Position numbers and translations under genes: made by a program | Source: Paenibacillus sp. OK003 | Lineage (GTDB): Bacteria; Bacillota; Bacilli; Paenibacillales; Paenibacillaceae | Length of the DNA stretch: 64,000 bases | Reading direction: 5' to 3' | Assembly (NCBI RefSeq): GCF_900109515.1 | Contig: NZ_FOBD01000006.1 | Span: 298,459-362,458 of the forward strand | Part shown: piece by piece, positions 9,747 to 19,237 of the stretch | How positions within the stretch are numbered: the first letter of the stretch is position 1 | Layout: every line of letters begins with the position of its first letter | Notes under the pieces: generated by a model | The model's database searches: none | Told to the model about the DNA's origin: nothing | Seen by the model: the letters and a program-made list of their open reading frames with translations, nothing else

Positions 9747-10700
9747 TTGAATATTGTTTTTATGGGAACGCCTGAATTTGCAGTTCCGTCTCTCGATATG
9801 CTTATTGCCGAGGGATATAACGTGGTTGGGGTAGTGACACAGCCGGATAAACCACAGGGACGTAAAAAGGTGCTTACACCAACACCAGTCAAGGCTGCGG
9901 CAGAACGCCACGGCCTGCCTGTATTTCAACCAGTGAAACTGCGTGCTCCAGAAGCGGTGGCCCGATTGGCTGAATGGAAACCGGATCTGATTGTGACTGC
10001 GGCTTTTGGGCAGATTCTGCCCAAAGCTGTGCTCGATATGCCCGTTCGTGGTTGTGTGAACGTGCATGGCTCTCTTTTGCCAAAATATCGCGGTGGTGCC
10101 CCGATTCAACGTTCCATTATTAATGGAGAGCCGGTGACGGGAGTTACACTGATGTTTATGGCGGAAGGCCTGGATACGGGAGATATGATCTCACGTGTGG
10201 AAGTGGAGATTACGGATGAAGATACATCAGGGTCCATGTTTGTAAAGCTCAGCGAAGCGGGCTCCAAATTGCTTCAGGAAGAAATGCCGCGGCTGGTTGC
10301 AGGCGAAACAACGGCTGTCCCACAGGATGAAGCTGAGGCCTCGTATGCACGTAATCTGACTCGGGATGACGAGAAGATGGACTGGAATCGGACGTCGCGT
10401 GAACTGTTCAATCAGATTCGTGGTCTTGTGCCGTTCTCGGGTGCATTCACAATGTGGGATGAGCAGGTCTTCAAGGTCTGGGCAGCAGCAAATCCGAAGC
10501 AGACAGATGTACTCTCGTCTTCGGATGCTGGACAAGCTGAGCCGGGAACGGTGCTACAATTGGGCAAGAACGGCATTGAAGTTCGCACAGGTGATGGCTC
10601 TCTCTGGCTTACTGAGGTTCAGCCAGCAGGCAAAAAAGTAATGCAAGTTGCTGACTTTGCCCGTGGTGGTACCCTGAAACCAGGAACGGTGCTGCAATGA
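9747..10700 (+). CDS. fmt: Methionyl-tRNA formyltransferase
   Basis: This enzyme formylates initiator Met-tRNA. The 317-residue protein starts NIVFMGTPEFAVPSL and carries the formyl-transfer motif SLLPKYRGGAPIQ. The C-terminal tRNA-binding domain follows (VPFSGAFTMWDEQVFKVW). AAGGAG at 9733-9738 puts the TTG at 9747 at ideal spacing; the GTG at 9738 overlaps the ribosome binding site. The last four bases overlap rsmB (ATGA). Confidence 0.96.
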   Translation: MNIVFMGTPEFAVPSLDMLIAEGYNVVGVVTQPDKPQGRKKVLTPTPVKAAAERHGLPVFQPVKLRAPEAVARLAEWKPDLIVTAAFGQILPKAVLDMPVRGCVNVHGSLLPKYRGGAPIQRSIINGEPVTGVTLMFMAEGLDTGDMISRVEVEITDEDTSGSMFVKLSEAGSKLLQEEMPRLVAGETTAVPQDEAEASYARNLTRDDEKMDWNRTSRELFNQIRGLVPFSGAFTMWDEQVFKVWAAANPKQTDVLSSSDAGQAEPGTVLQLGKNGIEVRTGDGSLWLTEVQPAGKKVMQVADFARGGTLKPGTVLQ

Positions 10701-12217
10701 GCGGAAATACACCTGGCCGTCCATCAGGAAATGGTCAACAAGTCGCAGGGAATGCGTCCGGGCGCGGCGGAAATCAACGTCGTCCGAACCATGGAAAATC
10801 GGGTCGTGCAGGACATTCATCTGCATCCCCATCTTCAGCCAATGGTGCCTCACGCTCGGAGCGGCCCAAAACATCTGCTCGTGCACTCGCCGTTAAGGTA
10901 CTCAGCGCCGTTGAGCAAGAAGGGGCATACAGCAATCTTGAGCTGAACCGGCGTCTGAAAGAGGCCGATCTAAGTCCGGCAGATGCTGGACTGGCTACAG
11001 AGTTGGTCTATGGTACGATCGCAAGACGGAATACCCTTGATTATTTTCTGGAACGCTATGTAGCCAAAGGTGTATCCAAGCTGCAACCGTGGGTGCGCAG
11101 CCTGCTGCGCATCAGCGTGTACCAGATGTTATATCTGGACCGTATTCCGGAACACGCGGTGGTGAGTGAAGCTGTCAATTTGGCTAAGAAATTGGGCCAT
11201 CAGGGCATCTCCGGTATGGTGAATGGCGTTCTGCGGAACATGATTCGCAATCGTGATGAGCTGCGTATTCCCGAACATCTGCCTGCTGCTGAACGTATCT
11301 CACTGGAGCATTCTCATCCGCTGTGGATGGTCGAACGCTGGATCAGCCAGTATGGCGAAGAGACAGCGGAAGCGATCTGTCGTGCAAATAATGAACCGCC
11401 TGCGGTTAGTGTTCGTGTGAACACGACAATGACTACACGTGAGAAACTGATGCAAGAGATGGTGAGCACGGGTGCGATCGTGGAACCTTCCCGACTTAGT
11501 CCGGACGGTATTCTCGTTCGCAGTGGTGGCAACATGGCTCTTACGTCCTGGTATCGGGATGGCTTGCTGTCCGTTCAGGATGAAAGTTCCATGCTTGTAG
11601 CCGAGGCAGTTGGGCCTGAAGAAGGTCAGACTGTACTGGACTGTTGTGCAGCTCCCGGCGGAAAGACAGCCCATATGGCTGAGAAAATGCAGGACCGTGG
11701 ACGGATTGTGGCCAATGATGTACATGCTCACAAACGTCAGTTGATCATGGATCAGGCAGATCGTCTGGGACTCAGCTGCATTGATGCTGTGACAGGTGAT
11801 GCGCTTGATCTGGATGCGCGTTATCCGGAGGCATCCTTTGACCGTATTCTGCTGGATGCGCCATGTTCCGGTCTGGGTGTTATTCGCCGCAAGCCGGATG
11901 TCAAATGGACCAAAACTGTGGAAGATATCCACGATATCTCCAATCTGCAACGTGAACTGCTGGAGCGGGTTGCACCGCTATTAAAGCCGGGCGGTATTCT
12001 GGTGTATAGTACGTGTACAATCGAGCCTGCGGAGAACGAGCATAGAGTCGCTGACTTCTTGGACCGGCATCCGGAATACAAGGCGGCTGAAGAGTCTGCC
12101 TGGTCTGGTCTGGAAACAGCCGAGTGGAAGGTTGTGAACGGTGGTGTGCAGATCCTGCCACAGTACGCTCACAGTGACGGATTTTTCATTGCCAGGTTGA
12201 CAAGGATAGCGGATTAA
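10697..12217 (+). CDS. rsmB: 16S rRNA (cytosine-967-C5) methyltransferase RsmB
   Basis: This 506-residue enzyme methylates C967 of 16S rRNA. After an NusB-like RNA-binding domain (ALAVKVLSAVEQEGAYSNLE), the SAM-binding Rossmann domain shows DCCAAPGGKTAHM, the catalytic DAPCSGLGV cysteine and the YSTCTIEPAEN motif with the second cysteine. It overlaps fmt by ATGA. Its first roughly 60 residues are a low-complexity Gly/Ser/Asn/Arg-rich extension that typical homologues of about 445 residues lack. It is followed by a hairpin at 12244. Confidence 0.93.
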   Translation: MSGNTPGRPSGNGQQVAGNASGRGGNQRRPNHGKSGRAGHSSASPSSANGASRSERPKTSARALAVKVLSAVEQEGAYSNLELNRRLKEADLSPADAGLATELVYGTIARRNTLDYFLERYVAKGVSKLQPWVRSLLRISVYQMLYLDRIPEHAVVSEAVNLAKKLGHQGISGMVNGVLRNMIRNRDELRIPEHLPAAERISLEHSHPLWMVERWISQYGEETAEAICRANNEPPAVSVRVNTTMTTREKLMQEMVSTGAIVEPSRLSPDGILVRSGGNMALTSWYRDGLLSVQDESSMLVAEAVGPEEGQTVLDCCAAPGGKTAHMAEKMQDRGRIVANDVHAHKRQLIMDQADRLGLSCIDAVTGDALDLDARYPEASFDRILLDAPCSGLGVIRRKPDVKWTKTVEDIHDISNLQRELLERVAPLLKPGGILVYSTCTIEPAENEHRVADFLDRHPEYKAAEESAWSGLETAEWKVVNGGVQILPQYAHSDGFFIARLTRIAD

Positions 12218-12243
12218 CAGTTTAATAGAGCACTGAAGGATAG

Positions 12244-12272
12244 CCGCCGAGGGGAACTTCGGCGGATTTCTT
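12244..12272 (+). terminator. Probable terminator after rsmB
   Basis: CCGCCGA at 12244-12250 pairs with TCGGCGG at 12259-12265, followed by a broken T run (ATTTCTTT). The stem is strong but the U tract is weak. Confidence 0.6.
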
Positions 12273-12470
12273 TGTGATTAGCCTCAAGGCTTAACATCAG
12301 TAAAAAGTGATGATAGGGTGCGACGCAGCCATTGAGGTGTTATAATGCATGAAGTAAAGGCATCAAGGGTATACATGGATGTAAAGTGGTCTTTGTGATA
12401 GAATAGGACGAATGGAAAGAAAAGATGGAAGACGATTAAAAGAAAAGAAGGAATAGGTGTTGACAACAAA

Positions 12471-13511
12471 ATGAAACCTTTTATATATGATTATTCCCTA
12501 GAGGAGCTGCAACAGTGGGCTGTTGAGAACGGGGAACCGGCTTTTCGCGGTGGTCAGATCTTTGACTGGATTTATGTGAAACGTGTGAATGATTTCAGTG
12601 AAATGACGAACCTGTCCAAAGCGCTGCGTGAAAAGCTGACTGAACAATTTGAATTTGTTACACTTACTGAAATTACGAAGTTTGAATCCAAGGATGGAAC
12701 GGTGAAATTCCTGTTCGGTCTGCACGATGATCATGCGATCGAAACAGTTATTATGAAGCATAACTATGGTAACAGCATCTGTGTAACAACACAGGTTGGC
12801 TGCCGGATTGGCTGCACGTTCTGTGCATCCACGCTGGGTGGACTCAAACGTAACCTTACAGCTGGCGAAATTGTCGCTCAAGTTGTGCAAGCCCAGAAAA
12901 TTCTGGATGAACGCGGTGAGCGGGTCAGCAGCATCGTAATCATGGGTTCAGGTGAGCCTTTTGAGAACTATGAAGCAACAATGACGTTCCTGCGGATCAT
13001 GATTCACGAAAAAGGGCTGAATATCGGTCAGCGCCATATTACGGTGTCCACAAGTGGAATTGTACCGAACATTTACAAGTTTGCAGATGAAGATACACAG
13101 ATTAACCTGGCGATTTCCATCCATGCGCCAAATGATGCATTGCGTTCCAAATTGATGCCGGTAAACCGCCGTTTTCCTTTTGACGATGTGATGGAGTCGT
13201 TGCGTTATTACTTAGCAAAAACGGGTCGCAGAATTACGTTTGAGTACGCACTTATCGGTGGTGTGAATGATCAGCCGGAACATGCGGCAGAACTGGCAGG
13301 CGTGCTGAAGAACATGCTGTGCCACGTGAACCTGATTCCGGTCAACCATGTACCTGAACGCAAGTACGTAAGAACATCCAGAAGCGACATTTTCAATTTT
13401 CAGAAGATTCTTTCGGAGCAGGGTGTTAATGTAACCATTCGTCGTGAACAGGGACATGATATTGCTGCCGCTTGCGGTCAGCTTCGTGCAAAGCATATGG
13501 AGTTGAGGTGA
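12471..13511 (+). CDS. rlmN: 23S rRNA / tRNA adenine-C2 methyltransferase RlmN (radical SAM)
   Basis: This enzyme methylates A2503 of 23S rRNA and A37 of some tRNAs. The 346-residue protein has the radical-SAM cluster motif CRIGCTFC (C-x3-C-x2-C), the [10 protein letters not shown] segment, and the C-terminal methyl-carrying Cys in ACGQL. AAGGAATAGGTG lies before the ATG. It is followed after seven bases by prpC, matching the yloN-prpC-prkC order of B. subtilis. Confidence 0.96.
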   Translation: MKPFIYDYSLEELQQWAVENGEPAFRGGQIFDWIYVKRVNDFSEMTNLSKALREKLTEQFEFVTLTEITKFESKDGTVKFLFGLHDDHAIETVIMKHNYGNSICVTTQVGCRIGCTFCASTLGGLKRNLTAGEIVAQVVQAQKILDERGERVSSIVIMGSGEPFENYEATMTFLRIMIHEKGLNIGQRHITVSTSGIVPNIYKFADEDTQINLAISIHAPNDALRSKLMPVNRRFPFDDVMESLRYYLAKTGRRITFEYALIGGVNDQPEHAAELAGVLKNMLCHVNLIPVNHVPERKYVRTSRSDIFNFQKILSEQGVNVTIRREQGHDIAAACGQLRAKHMELR

Positions 13512-13518
13512 GAACGTT

Positions 13519-14295
13519 TTGATCAAAACAGTTCATGTGAGCCATATCGGACGGGTGCGTTCGGTGAATGAAGATTCAGCCTGGATTCGAAATCTTGATA
13601 CAGGTTATATTCTGGGTATTGTTGCCGATGGTATGGGCGGACATCTTGCAGGAGATACAGCGAGCCGCCTGGCGGTAGAGACGTTGGTGCAGGATCTGGG
13701 AACGCTTGAGCCGGGTCTTTCATATGCGTCTTTGTCAGCCGCACTCAGCGATGCTATTTTGCATGCCAACGAAGTGATCTTCCGCACGGCCTCCTCGGAT
13801 GATAATTACCACAACATGGGGACCACCGTGGTTGCGGCATTATTGAACGATACGGAAGGCGTTATTGGTCATATCGGTGACAGCAGAGCATACAAAATTG
13901 CAAACCAACATGTCATCCAGTTGACCGAGGACCATACGCTGGTTAATGAATTGTTCAAAAATGGTCAGATCAGCAAAGAAGATGTCTCCCATCATCCGCG
14001 TCGCAATGTGCTGACACGTGCACTTGGGACAGACGCTGAAGTGAAGGTGGATCTGGATACCGTCAAGCTGGAAGAAGGCGAAGTTCTTCTCCTGTGCAGT
14101 GACGGGCTTAGTAATCTGGTCAGCAATGAGCAGATCATTCAGGTCGCAGGTAATCAGGAACTGGCATTGGAAGATCGGGCGGATCGCTTGCTTCAGCTGG
14201 CTTTGCTTGCTGGAGGAGATGACAATATCACGGTGGCATTATTCGAACTGCAAAAGGAAGGTTCCGTGACATCGGAAACGGGGTGTGAGTCATGA
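13519..14295 (+). CDS. prpC: PP2C-type serine/threonine protein phosphatase
   Basis: This metal-dependent phosphatase opposes PrkC. The 258-residue protein has the PP2C motifs RSVNEDSA, GIVADGMGGHLAGD, HIGDSRAY, LTEDHTLVNEL and GGDDNITVAL, which provide the Mn/Mg-binding aspartates. The start is a TTG with GAGGTGAG upstream. The stop overlaps the prkC start by four bases (ATGA), so the phosphatase and kinase are made together. Confidence 0.95.
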   Translation: MIKTVHVSHIGRVRSVNEDSAWIRNLDTGYILGIVADGMGGHLAGDTASRLAVETLVQDLGTLEPGLSYASLSAALSDAILHANEVIFRTASSDDNYHNMGTTVVAALLNDTEGVIGHIGDSRAYKIANQHVIQLTEDHTLVNELFKNGQISKEDVSHHPRRNVLTRALGTDAEVKVDLDTVKLEEGEVLLLCSDGLSNLVSNEQIIQVAGNQELALEDRADRLLQLALLAGGDDNITVALFELQKEGSVTSETGCES

Positions 14296-16499
14296 TTGGG
14301 CACCAGCTAGGCGGACGCTATGAAGTGATCGAGCGTGTCGGCGGTGGCGGCATGGCTCTTGTGTACAAGGCCCAGGATCTGTTGCTCAACCGGAACGTTG
14401 CCATCAAAGTGTTAAGGCAGCAATTTGTGCATGACGAAGAGTTTATTCGCCGTTTCCGCAGGGAAGCACAGTCCGCAGCATCTCTGTCCCATCCCAACGT
14501 GGTCAGTATCTACGATGTGGGGCAGGAAGATGACGTTCATTATATTGTTATGGAGTATGTTGAAGGTAAAAACCTGAATGAAATTATTAAAGAGCGTGCA
14601 CCTCTGCAGGTGGACGAAGCGGTTCGGATTGCCTCTCAGATTGCAGATGCTCTTGATCATGCACATCATAATCAGATCATTCATCGGGATATCAAACCGC
14701 ATAATATATTGATTGGTCGTAATGGCCGTGTGAAAGTAACGGATTTCGGGATTGCCCGTGCGGTTACATCCACAACGATTACACAGACCGGATCGGTGGT
14801 CGGTTCGGTACATTACTTCTCACCTGAGCATGCCAAAGGCATTGTGACTGGCGAGAAGTCGGACTTATATTCTCTTGGTATTGTACTCTATCAAATGCTG
14901 ACTGGGCAGCTTCCGTTCCTGGGAGAGAGTCCGATTAGCGTTGCTTTGAAGCATTTGCAGGAAGAGTTTGATGAACCGCGCAAATTTAATCCGCTTATCC
15001 CGCAAAGCGTAGAGAACGTTATTCTGAAATCCATGCGCAAAAATCCGCAGGAGCGTTACCAATCCGCTAAAGAAATGCAAACGGATCTGGAAACCTGCCT
15101 GATGCCGGAAAGACGTAATGAAACGAAGATTGATTTTCCAGATGAGGATGATATCGATCAGACCCGCGTTATGCCGGCGATTAAGCCGGAGCCGCGTGGA
15201 GTTACATCCACAGGTGCTATACCCGTGATGGAGTCTGACCAAGACAACAACAAGGGCAAACCCAAAACAAAGAACTGGAAGAAGCCAGCGCTGCTGATCT
15301 CGTTGACCGTGCTTATTCTGATTGCCATGGTTGGTGTTGTATGGTACGTGAAAGGCATGCTTGTTGTGCCTGATGTGACTGTACCCAATGTTGTAAGTCA
15401 GACCGAAGAAAAGGCACGTCAAATGCTGCAGGACAGCGGGCTTGTGGTCAGTGATAATGTCATCCGGGAGTACAAGGAAGGCGTTGATCCGGGTATTGTG
15501 TTCGATCAGAGCAGGAATGAAGGCGATATCGTCAAAGAAGGCTCTGAGGTCCAGCTGAGTGTTGGCGCGGAAAAAGCACTGTCCAATATGATTGATCTCA
15601 AAGACAAATCTTATGATGAGGCGGTCAAACAACTTACTGCATTAGGCATTAAAGAGGATCAGATTCAGCGTAAGGAAGAGTTCTCGAATGATAAGTCATC
15701 GGGTACTGTTCTGTCCCAAACTCCTGGGGTGAATGAAGAATACGATCCGGCAGAAGTTCAGATTGTTCTGACCGTGAGCAAAGGCTCCGAAACAATAAAA
15801 ATGCCTGACTTGAAAAACCGTACTCGAAGTGAGGCGGAGAGTATGCTCAAATCCGCGGGGTTAGTCCTTGCTCAGGTTCAGGAAGAGTCGAGCTACACCG
15901 TAGATAAAGGCAAAGTGACACAGCAATGGCCTGTGGAAGCCGGTGCAGACGTGAATCCTGGTGACAAAATTACCATTTTCATTAGTACTGGATATCCGCC
16001 AGAGGCATTGAGCTACGCCTATAACATTAACGTTTCGCCAAAAGAAGTAGGAAAGAGCAGCAAAATTCGAATTACTTTCGAAGATGCTCGTGGCAAAAGT
16101 CAGGAATGGGGAACCCGGACAATCAAGTCTGCCCAAACGCTGACCATTCCGCTTATTCTGGCTCCAAACGTCGATGGTGTTGTCTCTGTCTATCGGGATG
16201 GCCAATTCCTGGATACGTATCTGGTGTCCTACAGCGATGCCAAAAACGGAACGGTAGTTGTGCCTACCATTGAGCCCGAGAAAGGTGCAGAGCCGCCTCC
16301 AACAACGGAGGAGCCTGAACAAGGCGGTGGTGGTGATGAAGGCACCGTGGATACGAATCAGGAAGGTGAACCGGATACACCTGTTGAGGGTGAAGGGGAA
16401 AATGGCGAGGCAGATACTTCTGCGATGAAGAACGGAAATGGTCTCGCCAAGGGAAAAGATAAGAAAAAGGAAGTCGTTAACGCATCAAGCCGTCCATAA
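14292..16499 (+). CDS. prkC: Membrane serine/threonine protein kinase with PASTA domains
   Basis: This Hanks-type kinase senses peptidoglycan fragments and acts in germination and cell-wall control in relatives. In the 735-residue protein, residues about 10-270 form the kinase (GGGGMALVYKA loop, HRDIKPHN, DFGIARA). A transmembrane helix follows near 330-350 (ALLISLTVLILIAMVGVVWY). Three extracellular PASTA repeats follow at about 355-565, and then a domain ending in an acidic, Glu/Gly-rich tail of about 80 residues with a basic end. The tail is longer than in B. subtilis PrkC (648 residues). It overlaps prpC and precedes rsgA. Confidence 0.95.
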   Translation: MIGHQLGGRYEVIERVGGGGMALVYKAQDLLLNRNVAIKVLRQQFVHDEEFIRRFRREAQSAASLSHPNVVSIYDVGQEDDVHYIVMEYVEGKNLNEIIKERAPLQVDEAVRIASQIADALDHAHHNQIIHRDIKPHNILIGRNGRVKVTDFGIARAVTSTTITQTGSVVGSVHYFSPEHAKGIVTGEKSDLYSLGIVLYQMLTGQLPFLGESPISVALKHLQEEFDEPRKFNPLIPQSVENVILKSMRKNPQERYQSAKEMQTDLETCLMPERRNETKIDFPDEDDIDQTRVMPAIKPEPRGVTSTGAIPVMESDQDNNKGKPKTKNWKKPALLISLTVLILIAMVGVVWYVKGMLVVPDVTVPNVVSQTEEKARQMLQDSGLVVSDNVIREYKEGVDPGIVFDQSRNEGDIVKEGSEVQLSVGAEKALSNMIDLKDKSYDEAVKQLTALGIKEDQIQRKEEFSNDKSSGTVLSQTPGVNEEYDPAEVQIVLTVSKGSETIKMPDLKNRTRSEAESMLKSAGLVLAQVQEESSYTVDKGKVTQQWPVEAGADVNPGDKITIFISTGYPPEALSYAYNINVSPKEVGKSSKIRITFEDARGKSQEWGTRTIKSAQTLTIPLILAPNVDGVVSVYRDGQFLDTYLVSYSDAKNGTVVVPTIEPEKGAEPPPTTEEPEQGGGGDEGTVDTNQEGEPDTPVEGEGENGEADTSAMKNGNGLAKGKDKKKEVVNASSRP

Positions 16500-16561
16500 G
16501 GGCGGCTTATTGCCGACGTTCAGGGTAAATGTACTGTAAATTAAAGGAGGGCGACGGAGCT

Positions 16562-17479
16562 ATGCCAGAAGGTATCATCGTTAAAGCGCTAAGCGGTTAC
16601 TATTATGTCATGCCACTGGAAGACAGCGGGGTGCCTTCGGTTGAAGGCTCCGCCGTTCAATGCCGGGCCAGAGGCATTTTCAGAAAACGGGGTACCTCAC
16701 CGCTTGTGGGTGACCGAGTCGGCTATATGCTGACAGAGAACGGGGAAGGAACCGTAGATGAGATTCGCAAACGTGAGACGGAGTTAATTCGTCCACCTGT
16801 TGCCAATGTAAGTCTGGCTGTTCTGTTATTTTCCGTTAAAGAACCGGACATGAATCTCAATCTGCTGGATAAATTCCTCGTACATATCGAACAAGCTGGA
16901 CTGGATGCACTGATTGTGCTCACCAAACAGGACCTAGCTGATCCAGAAAACGATGCACGTGATACAGTGGCTGAAGTAAAAGCTATGTACGAGCAAATTG
17001 GATATGAAGTTATCTCTACCAGTTCACGAACCGGTGAAGGCAATGAACTGCTCAAGGAGCGTCTTGCCGGCAAGATTAGCGTATTCTCCGGGCAATCCGG
17101 TGTAGGTAAATCTTCGATGCTGAATGCCTTGATGCCAGGTCTGACCCTGGAGACCAGTGCAATCAGCATGCGCCTTGGCCGAGGGAAACACACCACCAGG
17201 CACGTGGAGCTCATACCGCTGGATAATGGTGGCTTTGTCGCCGATACGCCGGGATTCAGCCAACTGGACTTCCTGGAGATTGGTGTGGAGGAGTTATCCA
17301 CTTGTTTCCGGGAGTTCGCTCAATATGCGGATCAGTGTAAGTTCCGAGGCTGTACCCATACGCACGAACCAGGTTGCCGGGTGCTTGCAGCCAAGGCGGA
17401 GGGAATGATCTCCGAAAGCCGTTATCAGCATTACGAACAATTCCTTACAGAAATGAAAGACAAAAAGCGGAGGTATTAA
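16562..17479 (+). CDS. rsgA: Ribosome small subunit-dependent GTPase RsgA
   Basis: This circularly permuted GTPase acts late in 30S assembly. The 305-residue protein has an N-terminal OB fold, then G4 (LTKQD), G1 ([10 protein letters not shown]) and G3 (DTPGF) in permuted order, and a C-terminal zinc knuckle ([14 protein letters not shown]). AAAGGAGGG lies 12 bases upstream of the ATG at 16562; the frame back to 16529 lacks a ribosome binding site. Only one base separates it from rpe. Confidence 0.95.
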   Translation: MPEGIIVKALSGYYYVMPLEDSGVPSVEGSAVQCRARGIFRKRGTSPLVGDRVGYMLTENGEGTVDEIRKRETELIRPPVANVSLAVLLFSVKEPDMNLNLLDKFLVHIEQAGLDALIVLTKQDLADPENDARDTVAEVKAMYEQIGYEVISTSSRTGEGNELLKERLAGKISVFSGQSGVGKSSMLNALMPGLTLETSAISMRLGRGKHTTRHVELIPLDNGGFVADTPGFSQLDFLEIGVEELSTCFREFAQYADQCKFRGCTHTHEPGCRVLAAKAEGMISESRYQHYEQFLTEMKDKKRRY

Positions 17480-17480
17480 T

Positions 17481-18140
17481 ATGATTAAAATTGCCCCATC
17501 TATTTTATCTGCGGATTTTGCCCGTCTCGGCGCGGAAGTGGCGGAAGCCCAAGCTGCTGGCGGAGACTGGATTCATGTTGATGTCATGGACGGTCATTTC
17601 GTCCCTAATATTACGCTTGGACCTGCGATTGTAAAAGCGATCGCTCCACATACAAGTTTACCTCTTGATGTTCATTTGATGATTGAGAACCCAGAGCGTT
17701 ATGTGGAGGAATTTGCGAAAGCTGGCGCGGCTGTAATTACGGTTCATGCCGAGGCTTGTGTGCATTTGCACCGGGTTATTCATCTAATCAAGGAACAGGG
17801 AGTTAAGGCAGGGGTTGCTCTTAATCCGGGAACTCCGGCTAGTGCAATTCAGGAAGTGCTGGACGATGTGGATATGGTGCTTGTCATGACCGTAAATCCC
17901 GGTTTTGGTGGACAGGCTTTCATCTCTGGCACGATGAATAAAATCAAGCAAATTCGTAGCTGGCTGAACGAAAAAGGACGTCATGACGTGCATATTGAAG
18001 TGGATGGCGGTATTGCTGCCGACACGGCTCCGCTTGTGGTTGAAGCTGGAGCGGATGTGCTCGTAGCAGGAAGTGCTGTATTTGGACGTGAAGATCGCGC
18101 TGCCGCGATTGCCGAAATTCGCAGTAGTTACGGAGGCTGA
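17481..18140 (+). CDS. rpe: Ribulose-phosphate 3-epimerase
   Basis: This pentose phosphate pathway enzyme interconverts ribulose-5-P and xylulose-5-P. The 219-residue TIM barrel starts [17 protein letters not shown] and has [18 protein letters not shown] and VNPGFGGQ; the metal-binding His/Asp residues are in place. It is followed two bases later by a small membrane protein rather than by thiN as in B. subtilis. Confidence 0.96.
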   Translation: MIKIAPSILSADFARLGAEVAEAQAAGGDWIHVDVMDGHFVPNITLGPAIVKAIAPHTSLPLDVHLMIENPERYVEEFAKAGAAVITVHAEACVHLHRVIHLIKEQGVKAGVALNPGTPASAIQEVLDDVDMVLVMTVNPGFGGQAFISGTMNKIKQIRSWLNEKGRHDVHIEVDGGIAADTAPLVVEAGADVLVAGSAVFGREDRAAAIAEIRSSYGG

Positions 18141-18142
18141 GC

Positions 18143-18394
18143 ATGAACCTCAAGGAGACGCTGTGGACCATGGCTGCGAGTCTTGTTACGGGACTGGTGC
18201 TTGCTATGTTTGCGGTCATTCAATCCCCATACAATGCGATTACGTCATTGATCGGGGTTGGTGTTGTCATTATGTACTTCCGTAAATTTGACCGTACAGG
18301 ACTTCGGGTTACTTTTGTGATATTCAGCATACTGTATTACTTATTGAGTGTATTCATGATCGCTGCCTATCAATATATCCCTACCCAAACCTAA
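18143..18394 (+). CDS. Small three-helix membrane protein of unknown function
   Basis: The family is not recognised. The 83-residue product has three hydrophobic segments at about 8-27, 30-47 and 57-78 with short polar loops (YFRKFDRTG) and no cysteines. CGGAGG lies nine bases before the ATG and it begins two bases after the rpe stop, so it is almost certainly translated with rpe. It occupies the place of thiamin pyrophosphokinase (thiN) in the B. subtilis order, but shares nothing visible with it. Confidence 0.8.
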   Translation: MNLKETLWTMAASLVTGLVLAMFAVIQSPYNAITSLIGVGVVIMYFRKFDRTGLRVTFVIFSILYYLLSVFMIAAYQYIPTQT

Positions 18395-18453
18395 ATGACC
18401 TGATAACCAGGCTCGTCATTGTGGAATAGGGACAGAGTGTTCCGCATAAATAT

Positions 18454-18488
18454 GGTTACATGAGCAGGTTTCTCATGTAGCCTTTTTT
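18454..18488 (+). terminator. Intrinsic terminator after the rpe operon
   Basis: GGTTACATGAG at 18454-18464 pairs with CTCATGTAGCC at 18472-18482, followed by six T residues. It separates the rsgA-rpe unit from spoVM. Confidence 0.85.
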
Positions 18489-18561
18489 GTCGTGTTTAAG
18501 GCAAGGAAGGCCTGGAGCATAGGATACGGCGGATGCATGAGCATGATGGGGAGGGTGAAGT

Positions 18562-18642
18562 ATGAAATTTTACACATTCAAACTGCCGAAGTTTTTGGGA
18601 GGGTTTGTAAAGGCGATTCTTAATACGTTTCAAAAGAACTGA
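18562..18642 (+). CDS. spoVM: Stage V sporulation protein SpoVM
   Basis: This 26-residue amphipathic peptide marks the convex forespore surface and anchors the spore coat basement layer with SpoIVA. The product begins MKFYTFKLPKFLGG and ends FQKN, nearly identical to B. subtilis SpoVM, including Pro9, which the family needs for membrane-curvature recognition. GGGAGGGTGAAG precedes the ATG. It sits next to rpmB as in B. subtilis, and lies alone between two terminators, consistent with its own sporulation-specific promoter. Confidence 0.93.
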   Translation: MKFYTFKLPKFLGGFVKAILNTFQKN

Positions 18643-18777
18643 CATGATTAAAAAGGTTCCATTGGCGAATACCGCCGCTATGGCTTCAGGATCATCTGGA
18701 ATTCGGACCTGCGAAGCGCCATGCGGCGGCCATTCACATGCTGATGTGTGTATTCATGATTTTATTTCTGAATACCA

Positions 18778-18808
18778 AAAAAGCACCTGCAAGGAACAAG
18801 GTGCTTTT
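18778..18808. terminator. Bidirectional terminator between spoVM and rpmB
   Basis: AAAAGCACCT at 18779-18788 pairs with AGGTGCTTTT at 18799-18808; T runs follow in both directions. It can end spoVM (+) and rpmB (-) transcripts. Confidence 0.85.
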
Positions 18809-18839
18809 TGCTTACCCGATTTATAGTAGCTTTGCGTGA

Positions 18840-19028
18840 TTATACGCGAGTCACTTTACCGGCTTTCAGTGCACGGGTGCTTACGTATACACGTTTTGGT
18901 TTACCGTTCACGAGAATGCGGACCTTCTGAACGTTTACGCCCCAAGAACGACGGTTACGGTTGTTAGCGTGGGATACGTGGTTACCGGTGCCCGGTTTCT
19001 TACCTGTCACATAACATTTGCGAGACAT
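18840..19028 (-). CDS. rpmB: 50S ribosomal protein L28
   Basis: This 62-residue ribosomal protein starts [16 protein letters not shown] and contains the L28 core [19 protein letters not shown]. Only one cysteine is present, so this is the zinc-free form. AGGAGGTGTAAT lies just before the start on the minus strand. It is the only gene on the minus strand in the first 25 kb. A promoter at 19208-19237 and a foldable leader are upstream. Confidence 0.97.
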   Translation of the reverse strand: MSRKCYVTGKKPGTGNHVSHANNRNRRSWGVNVQKVRILVNGKPKRVYVSTRALKAGKVTRV

Positions 19029-19079
19029 AGATTACACCTCCTATCCTAAAATAACCAGTTGCCCTAAGGAGACACGAAT

Positions 19080-19143
19080 GCCATTCCAGACGGGCTAAAT
19101 TGTTCTTCCTGACCGCAATGGTCAGGTTCCAGTAGCTAATGGC
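19080..19143 (-). ncRNA. Candidate structured 5' leader of rpmB
   Basis: In the roughly 170-base rpmB leader, GCCATT (19138-19143 read on the minus strand) pairs with AATGGC (19080-19085). Inside this lies a perfect hairpin CCTGACC/GGTCAGG (19108-19114 with 19120-19126). This two-level fold just upstream of the ribosome binding site could be a ribosomal-protein autoregulatory leader. No known Rfam family was recognised. Confidence 0.4.
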
Positions 19144-19207
19144 GTTGTTCAAGCCGGCATAGCCGGATCATTTCCATTACTAAACCTGCATAAAACAATA
19201 CTTGAAT

Positions 19208-19237
19208 ATAATATCATATTGAAAAAAGCTTCGTCAA
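19208..19237 (-). promoter_or_regulatory. SigA-type promoter of rpmB
   Basis: On the minus strand a TTGACG -35 (19232-19237) and a TATTAT -10 (19208-19213) are separated by 18 bases. It would start rpmB transcription about 170 bases before the coding region. Confidence 0.7.

Noticed and set aside
18644..18826. 60-codon frame after spoVM
   Set aside because: It starts two bases after the spoVM stop, has no ribosome binding site of its own, runs through the bidirectional terminator and resembles no family.
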